Below, in pieces: positions 63,816 through 64,000 of a stretch of DNA of 64,000 nt. The first letter of the stretch is position 1. Each line of letters opens with the position of its first letter. The stretch comes from Solenopsis invicta (Eukaryota; Arthropoda; Insecta; Hymenoptera; Formicidae). The DNA is taken from NCBI RefSeq assembly GCF_016802725.1, contig NC_052665.1, positions 23,126,501 to 23,190,500 on the forward strand, read 5' to 3'. Position numbers and translations under genes: made by a program. The notes beneath the pieces were generated by a model, which did no database searches, had not been told where the DNA came from, and was given only the letters and a program-made list of their open reading frames with translations.

Positions 63816-64000
63816 AATTCCGTAAAGCGTATAATGATGACGTAATCCTTGTTGATTACCGAAAGTTAAACAAGGATAAAATGTTACATTACGTACATCA
63901 TGCGCTTTCTTTATGGAATTTGGTCATTATCTCTTTATCAAAACAATTATGCAACTAATTTGTTTATAACAATTATAACAACTATGATAATTGAAAAAGC
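63816..64000. other. AT-rich end of window
   Basis: ATGACGTAATCCTTGTTGATTACC..AACAAGGATAAAATGTTACATTACG has partial inverted symmetry and resembles 49905-49965 (TTTTATCCTTGTTGTTTACCG..AAGATAAAATGATAC), so it may be another MITE. There is no gene. Confidence 0.35.

Noticed and set aside
1..64000. Telomeric or rDNA location, as expected for R1/TRAS/SART relatives
   Set aside because: No TTAGG/CCTAA array and no 18S/28S sequence is present. C and A insert at varied A|GG sites, not at one fixed sequence.

Overview
This 64 kb window is a repeat-only stretch of an insect genome. BEL/Pao, R1-clade and purine-rich LINE retroelements, two mariners, a hAT and a Penelope-like relic point to an arthropod. 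The purine-rich LINE is of a type I associate with Hymenoptera, so an ant or related wasp is my best guess (inference). I see no host protein-coding gene, tRNA, rRNA operon, CRISPR array or TTAGG telomeric array. Nearly everything is transposable elements inserted into one another, and target-site duplications (TSDs) let the order be read.

Layout: (1) 1-13982, a BEL/Pao LTR retrotransposon on the minus strand. It is split by a 5'-truncated R1-like LINE (C1, 4310-10967, 15-bp TSD), which is split in turn by a hAT transposon (4675-7766, 8-bp TSD) whose 663-codon transposase frame is open. (2) 13983-15540, AT-rich DNA with a ~420-440 bp satellite-like repeat and a possible solo LTR. (3) 15545-44285, one old purine-rich LINE (B, plus strand) cut into five pieces by four insertions of a single family (A1-A4), all on the plus strand. 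A2 carries a mariner; A3 carries an R1-like LINE (C2), which carries a short LINE 3' end (D). (4) 44290-51950, AT-rich DNA packed with foldback elements and MITEs, a ~3.9 kb hAT-like non-autonomous element, satellite units and a 5S-rRNA-like segment. (5) 52046-60036, a nearly complete R1-like LINE on the minus strand (C3, 8 kb, 14-bp TSD) with broken ORF1 and ORF2. (6) 60050-64000, a foldback arm, a Penelope-like relic, and two 71-bp minisatellite arrays, one split by a decayed mariner.

The most interesting system is family A. All four copies have a 5' leader or a truncation, a long Gag-like ORF1 with a coiled coil and three zinc knuckles, a ~0.6 kb 3' UTR, poly(A) and TSDs, but no endonuclease or reverse transcriptase. 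Two divergent subfamilies share this plan, so it appears to be a heritable ORF1-only retroelement, comparable in gene content with Drosophila HeT-A. The EN/RT-encoding family C, and fragment D, share two 3'-terminal motifs with A and mostly integrate at the same kind of site (A|GG). This suggests that C-type machinery mobilises A in trans. The tandem 5' monomers with a TATA-like box in A1 suggest a self-carried promoter.
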